Shown one piece after another: positions 1 to 8,458 of a stretch of DNA of 64,000 bases. The notes under the pieces were generated by a model. That model did not search any database and was not told the DNA's origin. It was given only the letters and a program-made list of their open reading frames with translations. Origin of the DNA: Methylonatrum sp040877625 (GTDB lineage: Bacteria > Pseudomonadota > Gammaproteobacteria > Nitrococcales > Aquisalimonadaceae); contig JBBDNK010000020.1 in the NCBI GenBank assembly GCA_040877625.1, positions 62,001 through 126,000 of the forward strand. Reading direction: 5' to 3'. A program made the translations under genes and the position numbers. Numbering within the stretch: position 1 is the first letter of the stretch; each line of letters begins with the position of its first letter.

Positions 1-64
1 CATGGAGCTGGACACGGGCGTACCGATCGTCGAAAACCCCGATGCGCCACGCATCCGGCTTTAA
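1..64 (+). CDS. C-terminal end of an unidentified protein (partial, enters from the left edge)
   Basis: The frame beginning at base 2 is open to a TAA at 62-64 and reads ...ELDTGVPIVENPDAPRIRL. Only about 20 codons are inside the window, so the protein cannot be identified. The TAA lies inside the TTAA that opens a dispersed repeat element (61-110), the same arrangement seen at the end of chpC. The reading is plausible because its codon use is GC-rich like the neighbours, but chance openness over 20 codons cannot be excluded. Confidence 0.45.
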   Translation, partial: MELDTGVPIVENPDAPRIRL

Positions 65-110
65 GGAGATACTGATTTATCCCCATGGGAATAGATCAGA
101 GGCTCCTTAG
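61..110 (+). repeat. Dispersed palindromic element, copy 1 (expanded left half)
   Basis: It begins with TTAAGGAG at 61-68 and ends with GGCTCCTTA at 101-109, with the core ATAGATCAGAGGCTCC shared with five other places in the window (19251, 48932, 56666, 56718, 60278). The left half differs from the 38-bp form: extra bases make this copy about 50 bp. It separates the left-edge gene from the convergent PyrK-like gene. Confidence 0.75.
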
Positions 111-127
111 GAAGGCCTGCACTTCGA

Positions 128-829
128 TCAGCCGGGCAGGATGCGTGTGGCGTACTGCCCAACGCGACCCCGCAGCACGGCCGCAATGCGCTCGCAGAAC
201 GCCGCGGTGCCGATGATGGTAACCGCGTCGCGCCAGCGGCTCTGCGCATCGCGCTCGGTCAGCCAGTGTTGCAGCAGATCGCCGAGGTCGCCTTCATGGC
301 ACCCCGGCATGCCCCAGGGATGGGCGATGCGGCTGGGTATATCGGCTTCTTCCAGCGCCGCCAGCCCGGCGATCGTGCCCGGGGTAACGCCTGGAAGCAT
401 GAAGCGCGACGGCCGCAGGCGTACCGGTGCTTCACCGGTCAGCTCCACCAGGGCCATTGTCAGCGGCAGCGCCCCCGTCGTGGTAAGTCGCGCCGCGAAC
501 AGTACCGACGGCAGGCCGACGGAATCCGCGAGCAGTACCAGTCGGCGTCCTTCCGGGATGGCGCCAACAGCGTCGCCGTGGGGGCCTTGCAGCGTGCACG
601 GAGAGCCGTAGGCAAGCGGAGCGGAGATTTCCTTGAGAACGTCCGGCGGCAGGCGAAAGGCAAGCCAGCCTTCCGCGGGCGATGCGTCCAGTACCGGCAG
701 GGCAAGCGTCCGCCCGCTCAGGCCGAGATGGAACCATTGCCCGGGCCAGACCTGACCCGCTCCTTCAAAGGCGACCTGCAGCAGGCGGCCACCGTCCGCC
801 ATGGCGGAATTGCCGGTGATCCGGCTCAC
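128..829 (-). CDS. PyrK/FNR-like flavoprotein-type protein, degenerate, coupled to pyrC'
   Basis: The 233-residue product resembles the ferredoxin-reductase-like fold of dihydroorotate dehydrogenase electron-transfer subunits (PyrK): an N-terminal strand pattern followed by PGQWFHL near residue 30, then a nucleotide-binding-like half with GRRLVLLADSVGLPSVLFAA. The GTG at 827-829 is chosen as start because it overlaps the TGA of pyrC' (GTGA) and restores the usual first beta strand; an internal ATG at 800-802 is the alternative. The usual FAD-binding Arg-x-Tyr/Phe-Ser motif is not evident and there is no C-terminal cysteine cluster for a 2Fe-2S centre. It is therefore probably not a working PyrK. 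It is the last gene of the overlapping yqgE-ruvX-pyrR-pyrB-pyrC' chain. Function uncertain. Confidence 0.6.
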   Translation of the reverse strand: MSRITGNSAMADGGRLLQVAFEGAGQVWPGQWFHLGLSGRTLALPVLDASPAEGWLAFRLPPDVLKEISAPLAYGSPCTLQGPHGDAVGAIPEGRRLVLLADSVGLPSVLFAARLTTTGALPLTMALVELTGEAPVRLRPSRFMLPGVTPGTIAGLAALEEADIPSRIAHPWGMPGCHEGDLGDLLQHWLTERDAQSRWRDAVTIIGTAAFCERIAAVLRGRVGQYATRILPG

Positions 830-2115
830 GCCAGACCGGATGCCGCGTAAATCACCCGGCCGCCGAGCAGCGTCATGCGGACCTGGCCGGTGAACTCCCA
901 GCCGATAAACGGGCTGTTGCGGCCTCGGCTGTGCTGAGTGTCGTCGTTCAACTGCCAGGGGTGCTCGGGATCGAACAGGCAAAGGTCTGCCGGCATATCC
1001 GCGGCAATACGGCCGCTGGACTGGCCGAGTACAGCGGCCGGACCGGCGGTTACCAGCCCCAGCGCCTGGTGCAGGGTCAGCAGGCCTTCATCGACCAACC
1101 GCAAGGTCAGGGGTAGCAGGGTGTCGAGACCGGAGATGCCCGGCTCGGAGGCGACGAAGGTTACCGCCTTGGCGTCCGGTTCATGGGGCTGGTGGTCGGA
1201 GCAAATGGCCTGGATGGCGCCGTTGGTCAACCCGGCTCGCAGTGCCTCGCGGTCGGCATGCGCGCGCAGCGGAGGGCGGACATGACAGAGGCTGTTGAAG
1301 CCGCTAACGTCCATTTCGCTCAGAAACAGCTGGTGCATGGCCACGTCCGCGGAGACCGGCAGGCCCTCGGCCCGTGCCCGCGCCACCATCGCCGCGCCCT
1401 GGGCGGAGGACAGTCGGCCGAAATGTACGCGTGCGCCGGTTTCCTCCACCAGGGCAAGGCATCGGGCAAGGCCCGCGGTTTCCGCCGCCACGGGGATGCC
1501 GGCAATGCCGAGTCGGGTGGATACCCAACCCTCATGCATCCAGAAACCGTCGCTGAGGTACGGGTCCGCGGGGGTCAGCATCACCAGCAGATCCTGTGTC
1601 GCGGCATAGTCCAGAGCCCTGCGTAGCACCAGGGTATTGACTACCGGCCGGCCGCCGTCGCTGACGGCCACGCAGCCGGCCTCGCGCAGGGCCGCCATTT
1701 CACTGATCTGCTGGCCTTCCAGACCGAGGGTCAGCGCCCCCAGCGGCATGATTCGGCTCAGGCGGGCCTGGCGGGCGCGCCTGGTAACCAGCTCCACGAC
1801 CGCGGTTGTGTCGGTCACCGGTATGGTGTCCGGCGAAGCGCAAAGCGCCGTGATGCCGCCCGCCGCCGCCGCGCGCACTTCGCTCGCGATGCTGGCCTTG
1901 TACTCCTGGCCGGGCTCCCGCAGGTGGGCGGCCAGATCCACCAGGCCGGGGCAGACCACCAGGCCGGACGCGTCGATCTCCTGATCGGCGCTGAAGCCGG
2001 TTGGTGGTTTGCCGATCGCAGCGATGTGTCCGTCGGCGATATACAGGTCGGCAATGGTGTCAACGCCGTCGCCTGGATCGATGATCCTGCCGCCGTGAAT
2101 GCGCAGCCGGGTCAT
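826..2115 (-). CDS. pyrC': Non-catalytic dihydroorotase-like subunit (PyrC') of aspartate carbamoyltransferase
   Basis: 429 residues with the dihydroorotase fold. The metal-binding HxH of true dihydroorotases (DxHxHxREPG) is replaced by D60-L-A-A-H64-LREPG. The later histidine ligand positions also appear changed (VMLTPADPY and VHFGRLSS), while SDHQPHEP is kept. This matches the inactive PyrC' of pseudomonads, known to assemble with PyrB and support the ATCase holoenzyme rather than act as an enzyme. The start ATG overlaps the pyrB stop (ATGA), so translation is coupled. A catalytic pyrC must lie elsewhere in the genome. The next gene (PyrK-like) overlaps its stop. Confidence 0.88.
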   Translation of the reverse strand: MTRLRIHGGRIIDPGDGVDTIADLYIADGHIAAIGKPPTGFSADQEIDASGLVVCPGLVDLAAHLREPGQEYKASIASEVRAAAAGGITALCASPDTIPVTDTTAVVELVTRRARQARLSRIMPLGALTLGLEGQQISEMAALREAGCVAVSDGGRPVVNTLVLRRALDYAATQDLLVMLTPADPYLSDGFWMHEGWVSTRLGIAGIPVAAETAGLARCLALVEETGARVHFGRLSSAQGAAMVARARAEGLPVSADVAMHQLFLSEMDVSGFNSLCHVRPPLRAHADREALRAGLTNGAIQAICSDHQPHEPDAKAVTFVASEPGISGLDTLLPLTLRLVDEGLLTLHQALGLVTAGPAAVLGQSSGRIAADMPADLCLFDPEHPWQLNDDTQHSRGRNSPFIGWEFTGQVRMTLLGGRVIYAASGLA

Positions 2116-3083
2116 GCGGACTCCCCAGCGGCGGCTTCGCGCTGTTGCAGACACATGGACATGACCGCCATGCGCACGGCGATGCCGTTGGTGACCTGAT
2201 TGAGGATCACCGACTGCGGACCGTCCGCGACCGCGGATTCGATCTCCACGCCGCGGTTGATGGGGCCGGGGTGCATGACGATGGCGTCCTTCCTTGCGAG
2301 TTGCATACGCTCCTGGCTGATGCCGTAGAGCTGATAATATTCCTGCGCGCTGGGCAGTAGTGCGCCCTGCATGCGTTCGCGTTGCAGGCGCAGGGTAATG
2401 ACGACGTCCACGTCCCTGAGGCCCTGGCGGATATCGTGGAAGACGTGCACGCCCAGGCTTTCCACGTCCCGCGGTAACAGGGTGCGTGGGCTGATCACGC
2501 GCACCTCGCCCGCGCCCAGGGCATTCAGTGCATGAATCTGTGAGCGTGCAACGCGGGAGTGCAGGATATCGCCGACGATGGCCACCCGCAGCGGCTCGAA
2601 ATCGCCCTTGTGGCGGCGAATGGTGTACATGTCCAGCATGGCCTGGGTGGGGTGCGCATGGCGCCCGTCACCGGCGTTGACGACGCTGACATCCGGCGAC
2701 ACATGGCTGGCGATGAAATGCGCGGCGCCGCTGTCCTCGTGCCGCACCACGAACATGTCGCACTGCATGGCTTCGAGGTTACGCAGCATGTCGAGCAGGC
2801 TTTCGCCCTTGGTCGTGGCGGAGGTGGCCACGTTGATGTTGAGCACGTCCGCGGACAGGCGCTTGGCGGCCAGTTCGAATGTGGTGCGGGTGCGGGTGCT
2901 GGACTCGAAGAACAGGTTGATGATGGTGCGGCCACGCAGCAGCGGCACCTTCTTGACGGACTTCTCGATCACCCCGGTGAAGGATTCCGCCGTGGTGAGG
3001 ATGCGCTCCAGCAGTTCCCGGGGCAGGCCTTCGGTGGTCAGGAAGTGTCGCAAACCACCATTCTGGCGTAGCTGCAGATTCAT
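2112..3083 (-). CDS. pyrB: Aspartate carbamoyltransferase catalytic chain
   Basis: 323 residues. It catalyses carbamoyl phosphate plus L-aspartate to N-carbamoyl-aspartate, the committed step of pyrimidine synthesis. The carbamoyl-phosphate loop FFESSTRTRTTFE lies at residues 58-70, HPTQAMLD in the middle, and HPGPINRGVEI near residue 270. The start overlaps the pyrR stop by 4 bases and the stop overlaps the pyrC' start by 4 bases. No regulatory-chain gene (pyrI) is next to it; the neighbour is the inactive PyrC', as in pseudomonad-type class A ATCases. Confidence 0.97.
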   Translation of the reverse strand: MNLQLRQNGGLRHFLTTEGLPRELLERILTTAESFTGVIEKSVKKVPLLRGRTIINLFFESSTRTRTTFELAAKRLSADVLNINVATSATTKGESLLDMLRNLEAMQCDMFVVRHEDSGAAHFIASHVSPDVSVVNAGDGRHAHPTQAMLDMYTIRRHKGDFEPLRVAIVGDILHSRVARSQIHALNALGAGEVRVISPRTLLPRDVESLGVHVFHDIRQGLRDVDVVITLRLQRERMQGALLPSAQEYYQLYGISQERMQLARKDAIVMHPGPINRGVEIESAVADGPQSVILNQVTNGIAVRMAVMSMCLQQREAAAGESA

Positions 3084-3586
3084 GCGTTGTCTCTGATGAC
3101 CAGTTGCAGGGGATCCGGGCCTTCCAGTTTCACGCGCTGCCCGGGTTGCAGGTCGAGCCGTGTGCCGGCGACATCCGGGGCAATGGGCAGTTCACGCTGG
3201 ACGCGGTCGATGAGCACGGCCAGCAGCACGCTGCTGGGACGGCCGAAGTCGAAAATCTCGTTGAGCGCGGCACGGATGGTACGGCCGCTGTATATGACAT
3301 CGTCGACGAGGATGACATTCCGGCCGTTCAGATCGAAAGGCAGGCTGGAGGGCCGCACCTGCGGGTGCAGACCGGCGGTGCTGAAGTCGTCCCGGTAAAA
3401 GGAGATGTCCAGTGTACCGAGCGGCTCGGCCAACCCCAGCGACCGGTGCAGCCGCTCGGCAAGCCAGGCGCCGCCCGTGTGGATGCCGATCATCAGCGGG
3501 TTGTCGATGGCCCGGTCCTGAAGTAATTGTCGCAGGCCTTCGTCCATCCGGGTCAGAAGTATGTCCACGGATGCGATGTCGGTCAT
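3080..3586 (-). CDS. pyrR: Bifunctional pyr operon regulator / uracil phosphoribosyltransferase
   Basis: 168 residues from the ATG at 3584-3586, which overlaps the ruvX TGA; an in-frame ATG 21 bases upstream lies inside ruvX and is less likely. The PRPP-binding motif VILVDDVIYSGRTIRAAL sits around residue 95, with the PyrR hallmark SFYRDD before it. In Firmicutes PyrR is an RNA-binding attenuator. In gammaproteobacteria with this gene order it is encoded just ahead of pyrB and its regulatory mode is less clear. I see no obvious pyr attenuator in the 4-base overlaps here. Confidence 0.93.
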   Translation of the reverse strand: MTDIASVDILLTRMDEGLRQLLQDRAIDNPLMIGIHTGGAWLAERLHRSLGLAEPLGTLDISFYRDDFSTAGLHPQVRPSSLPFDLNGRNVILVDDVIYSGRTIRAALNEIFDFGRPSSVLLAVLIDRVQRELPIAPDVAGTRLDLQPGQRVKLEGPDPLQLVIRDNA

Positions 3587-4011
3587 GGATGATAGTCCGA
3601 TAGCCAAGTCTCCAGGATGATGCTGGCGGCCATCATATCAACTGCCTCTTTGGCGTGGCGAGCCCTTTTGCCTTCGGCGGCGGCGAGGCGTGCTTCGGCC
3701 TCCACCGAACTTAGCCGTTCATCCACCATCTGCACGGCAATGCCGAAGCGCCCCTGCAACTGTCGGGCGAAGCGCTCGGCGGCGACGGTAATCGGGCTGT
3801 CGCTGCCGTCGGCATGGCTCGGTCTCCCGACCACGACCATGTCCGGCTGCCATTCCCGCAGCAGGCGTTCGATGCCGGCCCAGTCCGGGCGGCCTTCATC
3901 CGGGCAGCGCAGGGTTTCCAGCGGCCGCGCATCGCCGGTGACGGTCTGCCCCACGGCGACACCGACGCGGCGGCGCCCGTAGTCGAAGCCCATGACTACG
4001 TTGATGGTCAC
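3583..4011 (-). CDS. ruvX: Putative pre-16S rRNA 5'-end nuclease / Holliday junction resolvase-like (YqgF)
   Basis: 142 residues, the usual YqgF length, with an RNase H-like fold. The first acidic strand is VMGFDYGRRRVGVAV (Asp10), a glycine-rich loop VVGRPSHADGS follows, then VDERLSS and the late acidic helix KEAVDMMAASIILE. The family is implicated in 16S rRNA 5'-end maturation. The gene overlaps yqgE upstream and pyrR downstream by 4 bases each, so all are likely one transcript. Confidence 0.95.
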   Translation of the reverse strand: MTINVVMGFDYGRRRVGVAVGQTVTGDARPLETLRCPDEGRPDWAGIERLLREWQPDMVVVGRPSHADGSDSPITVAAERFARQLQGRFGIAVQMVDERLSSVEAEARLAAAEGKRARHAKEAVDMMAASIILETWLSDYHP

Positions 4012-4571
4012 GCGTGACCGGTGTCGGTGGACAGCAGCAGCAGGTCCACCCCGAGCAGGGCGGCCGCTGCCCGCCAGCGGTCGCCGGCGTCGAGGTCGAA
4101 CAGGATGTCCGGGTCCGCGGGGCCATGCAGCCAGGCGTTCTCGGCCATTTCCCGCTCCAGCTGCCCGGCGCCCCAGCCGGCATAGCCCAATGCCACCATG
4201 AAGCGCGTCGGCCCGCCGCCCTGCGCTATGGCGGCGAGAATGTCACGGGACGTGGTCACCGAGACCAGAGGTGATACGTCCAGCGAGGATTCCCAGGTTT
4301 CTCCCGGCGAATGCAGCACGAAGCCGCGCTCCCTTTGCACCGGCCCGCCCATGTACACGGTATTGCGGGCAATGGCGGCGGATGAGCACTGCAGGTCCAT
4401 GTGCTCCAGCAGTTCGCCCAGCGTGACGTCGGTCGGTCGATTGATGACGATGCCGAGGGCGCCGTCATCGTTATGCTCACAGATATACGTCACGGTCTGG
4501 TGGAAGTTGGGGTCCTCCAGCGCCGGCATGGCGATCAGAAAATGATTGGTGAAATTGCCGTTGTCAGACAT
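4008..4571 (-). CDS. yqgE: YqgE/AlgH family protein
   Basis: 187 residues beginning NHFLIAMPALEDPNFHQTVTYICEH, with the family-typical GALGIVINRPTDVTLGELL and GGPVQRERGFVLHS. In Pseudomonas the homologue was named AlgH, but its biochemical role is unsettled. It is the first gene of the minus-strand overlapping chain leading into ruvX-pyrR-pyrB. The 114 bases before it separate it from tonB and may hold its promoter. Confidence 0.95.
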   Translation of the reverse strand: MSDNGNFTNHFLIAMPALEDPNFHQTVTYICEHNDDGALGIVINRPTDVTLGELLEHMDLQCSSAAIARNTVYMGGPVQRERGFVLHSPGETWESSLDVSPLVSVTTSRDILAAIAQGGGPTRFMVALGYAGWGAGQLEREMAENAWLHGPADPDILFDLDAGDRWRAAAALLGVDLLLLSTDTGHA

Positions 4572-4685
4572 GGTTTTTTCGCAGTCTCCAGCCCTGGATG
4601 GCCACCCTCGTCGGCATGGCTTCCTGCCGACACATTAAAGCATTGTTGTCGTGCACACATAAAGCGGGCGCGGGTTATGCAGCGG

Positions 4686-5549
4686 TCAGCGTGCCTGCAG
4701 TCCAGCCCCGCTGACAAACTCCCAGGTGCGGGTGATCACCAGTCTGCTCTTGCCCTCAAGTACCTCCGGCGGAACCCGCGCATAGGGTGCCGCCAGTTCC
4801 ACCACCCGCACGGCGGCCTCGTCCAGAAGCCGGTATCGGGACGGCTGCAGGATCCGGACTTCCTCCACCGAGCCATCCGGCATCACCGTGACTTCCACGA
4901 TCAGCTGTCCCGTCAGCTGACGGCGTCTTGCCTCGTCAGGGTAGTTCAGATTGCCGACCTGCTCGACCTTCTCGATCCACCCTTTCATGTAGGCGGCCGC
5001 GGCGTGCGAGCGGGTGCGGGCGTTGATGCGCTGCTTGCTGGGGTAGCGGGCGTCCCAGTCTATGGTCTGCGTGGTGTCGGCTATATCCCGTGCCACCTGC
5101 TGCCTGGTGTTTACCAGGTCCAGCGGCTGCGGTTGCTCGGCTTCCGGTTCAGGCTGCGGTTGCTCGGAACTGATTGACGGTTGCTCCGACTGCTCCGTGG
5201 TTACCACCTGGGTCTCTTCCGTGGTCGCCGGCGCCGGCGGCGCGGATTCCGACTGGATCTCGTCCTGCATGTCGCGGGGGTCCGGCACCAGTGAGCTTTG
5301 CTCGGTGGGGCGCATGGCCTCTTCCGCGCTGCCGCCGCCATCCTGGTCGTCCGGAGCGAGAAAGTCGTAGTCTTCCGGCGCCTTTTCGCTGGGGGACTGG
5401 GTCAGCGTGATCTCGATCAACGGCGGCAGCTCCGGGCGCGGCAGTACACCGCTGAAACCGACGCCGAGAATGACCACGACATGCGCCGCCGCGGCCATGA
5501 ACAGGGTCATGCCGAGCCGATCGCCGTTTGTAATGCTGCTTTGGCTCAT
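4686..5549 (-). CDS. tonB: TonB family energy-transducing protein
   Basis: 287 residues from the ATG at 5547-5549. An N-terminal signal anchor (about residues 14-36, TLFMAAAAHVVVILGVGFSG) is followed by a periplasmic linker rich in Glu, Pro and Gln. The C-terminal TonB domain (about 195-285) has NYPDEARRRQLTGQLIVEV and the closing strand VITRTWEFV. It would couple the proton motive force (with ExbB/ExbD, not in the window) to outer-membrane receptors. Position between yqgE and gshB matches the Pseudomonas order. The linker is unusually acidic, with little of the Lys-Pro type repeat of enterobacterial TonB. Confidence 0.92.
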   Translation of the reverse strand: MSQSSITNGDRLGMTLFMAAAAHVVVILGVGFSGVLPRPELPPLIEITLTQSPSEKAPEDYDFLAPDDQDGGGSAEEAMRPTEQSSLVPDPRDMQDEIQSESAPPAPATTEETQVVTTEQSEQPSISSEQPQPEPEAEQPQPLDLVNTRQQVARDIADTTQTIDWDARYPSKQRINARTRSHAAAAYMKGWIEKVEQVGNLNYPDEARRRQLTGQLIVEVTVMPDGSVEEVRILQPSRYRLLDEAAVRVVELAAPYARVPPEVLEGKSRLVITRTWEFVSGAGLQAR

Positions 5550-5707
5550 GGTCCGTCTGAGTCGTGGTTGCCGGCTGCCTGGGCGGCCGGAGCTGGGCTG
5601 GATGCAGGGAGACTCTGATGGTACGCAATGATTGGATGCACGGCCATACGCCAAATGCACGGCGCAGAGCCGTGAGCTCGGCTGATTGTCTCACGGTGCG
5701 ATACGGG

Positions 5708-6652
5708 CTACAGATCCTTCTCCAGACAACCCAGGAACAGCGAACCGATGTCCAGCCCGCACTGGGCGTCCAGTTCACGCAGGCAGGTGGGGCTGGTGAC
5801 GTTGACTTCGGTCAGGTAATCACCAATCACATCCAGTCCCACGAAGCGCAAGCCCCGTTCCACCAGTGTGGGCGCCACCTCGCTGACTATCCAGCGGTCC
5901 CGATCGGTCAGCGGCACGGCCACGCCACGGCCACCCGCGGCCAGGTTGCCGCGCGTCTCGCCCATCGCCGGTATGCGCGCCAGGGCATGATCAACCGGCT
6001 TGCCGTCGATGACCAGAATGCGCTTGTCGCCAGCGCTGATCTCCGGCAGGTAGCGTTGGGCCATCACATAGCGGCGGCCCTCGTCGCTGAGCGTGTCAAT
6101 GATTACCGTGGTATTCGGGTCGCCGTCCGCGAGCACGAAGATGGAGCGCCCGCCCATGCCGTCCAGTGGCTTGAGCACGGCCTTGCCCTGTTGGTGGATA
6201 AAGGCCTTGAGGCGACCGGCGTCGGCATCCACCACAGTCGGTGCGCAGCACTGCGGGAACCAGGCCGTGAACAGCTTTTCGTTGGCATCCCGCAGACCAC
6301 GGGGGCTGTTCACCACCAGTACACCGTCCTGCTCGGCCTGTTCCAGCATGTGCGTGGCATACAGGTACTCGCTGTCGAATGGCGGGTCCTTGCGCATCAG
6401 CATGACGTTCATTTCCGCCAGCGGCGCGTCCTTCGGATCGCCGAGGCTGAACCAGTCGGTGTTGTCGTCGCGGACTGCCAGCGACCGGCCGCGGCCCCAT
6501 GCCTTGCCGTCCAGCAGATGCAGATCGCCTGGCTCGAAGTAGCTGAGCGCCCAGCCCCGGCGGCTTGCCGCCAGCAGCAGAGCGAGCGATGTGTCCTTGT
6601 AGGGTGTGATGCCCTGTATGGGGTCCATGACGACCCCGAGACGTACGGTCAT
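5708..6652 (-). CDS. gshB: Glutathione synthetase
   Basis: 314 residues from the ATG at 6650-6652. It joins gamma-glutamylcysteine and glycine using ATP. ATP-grasp features visible are the N-terminal MDPIQGITPYKDTSLALLL, the RKDPPFDSEYLYATHMLE block, VLKPLDGMGGRSIFVL, and C-terminal DVIGDYLTEVNVTSPTCLRE, where acidic and Asn residues hold metal. The gene diverges from pilG; the 240-bp gap holds both promoters. Confidence 0.97.
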   Translation of the reverse strand: MTVRLGVVMDPIQGITPYKDTSLALLLAASRRGWALSYFEPGDLHLLDGKAWGRGRSLAVRDDNTDWFSLGDPKDAPLAEMNVMLMRKDPPFDSEYLYATHMLEQAEQDGVLVVNSPRGLRDANEKLFTAWFPQCCAPTVVDADAGRLKAFIHQQGKAVLKPLDGMGGRSIFVLADGDPNTTVIIDTLSDEGRRYVMAQRYLPEISAGDKRILVIDGKPVDHALARIPAMGETRGNLAAGGRGVAVPLTDRDRWIVSEVAPTLVERGLRFVGLDVIGDYLTEVNVTSPTCLRELDAQCGLDIGSLFLGCLEKDL

Positions 6653-6892
6653 GGGTATGAGCTCCAGCTTGCGTGTTGGATCGGTGTTGAAAAGACACCG
6701 TACAGGTGAGGGGATTCCCGTGAGAACCGCGTCACGCCTTGGGGTTGCCATCGTCGATGGCTTGCCCGTTCGGTAGATTATGCCGGACTTCTATGTTACA
6801 TAGACCCCTGAGCCTGCGGGAAGGTACTACTGGCACGGTATTGCGCCTCAGCCGGTTTGCGCATAGGGATTTAGCTGCTGTCGGGGGATCCG

Positions 6893-7297
6893 GTGAATAG
6901 TGAAACAAATCAGGATGGCCTGACGGGCCTTAAGGTGATGGTCATTGACGATAGCAAGACCATTCGCCGTACGGCGGAAACGTTATTAAAAAAAGAAGGT
7001 TGCGAGGTGATCACGGCCACGGACGGTTTTGAGGCACTGTCGAAAATCGCCGATCTCAAACCGGGCATCATCTTCATCGATATCATGATGCCCCGGCTGG
7101 ACGGGTATCAGACCTGCGCCCTGATCAAGCATAATCAGATGTTCAAAAGCACGCCGGTGATCATGCTGTCCAGCAAGGACGGCCTCTTCGATCGGGCGCG
7201 CGGGCGTATCGTGGGGTCCGAACAGTACCTGACCAAACCGTTCACGCGCGAGGAATTGCTTGGTGCGATCAAACGCCACCTGAACCAGGCGGCATGA
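6893..7297 (+). CDS. pilG: Twitching motility response regulator PilG
   Basis: 134 residues starting at a GTG preceded by GGGGGATCC. A stand-alone receiver domain: acidic pocket VIDDSK (Asp19, Asp20), phospho-acceptor FIDIMMP (Asp63), Thr/Ser at MLSSKDG and Lys in YLTKPF. In Pseudomonas PilG is phosphorylated by ChpA and promotes pilus extension. It is the first gene of the Chp cluster, with gshB divergent to it as in Pseudomonas. Confidence 0.95.
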   Translation: MNSETNQDGLTGLKVMVIDDSKTIRRTAETLLKKEGCEVITATDGFEALSKIADLKPGIIFIDIMMPRLDGYQTCALIKHNQMFKSTPVIMLSSKDGLFDRARGRIVGSEQYLTKPFTREELLGAIKRHLNQAA

Positions 7298-7436
7298 CGC
7301 AACGGGCCGATGTCTGTCACGGAAGACCGCTCTGGCGGCAAGAGCCCCGACCTGGGTCGGCGGTGGTCGTCTTGTGACAGTTCTGTTAACAACGTGTTTC
7401 AGTTCTTGTCACTTTAAACATGCTAGGGGGTTGCGC

Positions 7437-7802
7437 ATGACTCGGGTACTAATTGTTGATGATTCTCCAACGGAAACGCATGTGTTGCGCAACATGCTGG
7501 AGAAGCATGGCTACGAGGTCTCCGTCGCCGAAAACGGTGAAGAGGGAATTGGCATGGCGAAATCGGAATCGCCGGATATCATCCTCATGGATATCGTCAT
7601 GCCCGGCGTCAACGGTTTTCAGGCGACGCGCAAGCTCAGCAAGGATCCCGCCACGGCATCAATTCCGATCGTGATCATCAGCACCAAGGATCAGGATACC
7701 GATCGAATCTGGGGTATGCGCCAGGGTGCCAAGGATTACCTGACCAAGCCGGTAACCGAACAGGATCTCCTGCAGAAGCTGAAGGGAGCCCTGGGCGGTT
7801 GA
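7437..7802 (+). CDS. pilH: Twitching motility response regulator PilH
   Basis: 121 residues from the ATG after AGGGGGTTGCGC. A single receiver domain with VDDSPTE at the N-terminus, phospho-acceptor MDIVMPG (Asp52), VIISTKDQ and DYLTKPV. In the Chp system PilH acts in opposition to PilG, as a phosphate sink and on retraction. The 139-bp space after pilG contains an AT-rich stretch (7373-7430) with GTGACA and TGTCAC half-sites about 40 bases apart, so pilH may have its own promoter. Its TGA overlaps the TTG start of pilI. Confidence 0.95.
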   Translation: MTRVLIVDDSPTETHVLRNMLEKHGYEVSVAENGEEGIGMAKSESPDIILMDIVMPGVNGFQATRKLSKDPATASIPIVIISTKDQDTDRIWGMRQGAKDYLTKPVTEQDLLQKLKGALGG

Positions 7803-8350
7803 CGGATATGGGCCTGGCAGCGGGATCACCACTTGAACTGCTGCGTCAACTTGACCGGCTGGGACGGGATCACCAGGCTGAGCTGCCCTCACGGGAAGAG
7901 CACGGAGAGCAATGGACAGGCGTTGGCTTCCGTCTTGGAGCGCAGCACTTTGTCAGTAGCATGGGCGAGGTGTCCGAGCTGCTGAAGTACCCCGAGCTCT
8001 CACCCGTTCCACGTACCCGGCATTGGGTGCGCGGGCTGGCTAACGTGCGCGGCAATCTGCTGCCGGTCATGGACCTCAACAGCTATCTCGGCGGCCCCAT
8101 TACCGGGCTGACCCGGAGCAGCCGCGTGCTGGTGATCGACGTATCCGGCATTGTGACGGGGCTGCTGGTTGATGAGGTGTTCGGTATGCGACAGTTTCCG
8201 GAAGCTGACCGCAGTACCGCGGTGGATGGCGTAGAGGATTACATCGCGCCTTATGTCAGCGGGCAGTTCAACAGTGACGGTGATCGCTGGTTTTTGTTCA
8301 GCATGAAGGCGCTGGTGGAGAATCCACAGTTTCTGCAGGTGACAGGATAA
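7799..8350 (+). CDS. pilI: Chemotaxis coupling protein PilI (CheW-like)
   Basis: 183 residues if started at the TTG overlapping the pilH stop (TTGA); the ATG three codons later is the alternative. CheW domain from about residue 40: WVRGLANVRGNLLPVMDLNSYLG, then VLVIDVSGIVTGLLVDEVFGM. It should link the receptor PilJ to the kinase ChpA. The gene is followed by 108 bp before pilJ without an ORF. Confidence 0.9.
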   Translation: MTDMGLAAGSPLELLRQLDRLGRDHQAELPSREEHGEQWTGVGFRLGAQHFVSSMGEVSELLKYPELSPVPRTRHWVRGLANVRGNLLPVMDLNSYLGGPITGLTRSSRVLVIDVSGIVTGLLVDEVFGMRQFPEADRSTAVDGVEDYIAPYVSGQFNSDGDRWFLFSMKALVENPQFLQVTG

Positions 8351-8458
8351 ATGTGCCGCCGCCCTGGCGCGGTGGCATCGGTGTAAACAGACAGGGTGGC
8401 GGCGACGATCCCGGACAGGGTCGTGAGGCGCAAGACGTTCTCTGGAGGGAGTGTAACC

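Noticed and set aside
6831..6846. TGGCAC...TTGC resembling a sigma-54 promoter before pilG
   Set aside because: The GG to GC spacing is nine bases instead of the ten required for sigma-54 -24/-12 elements.
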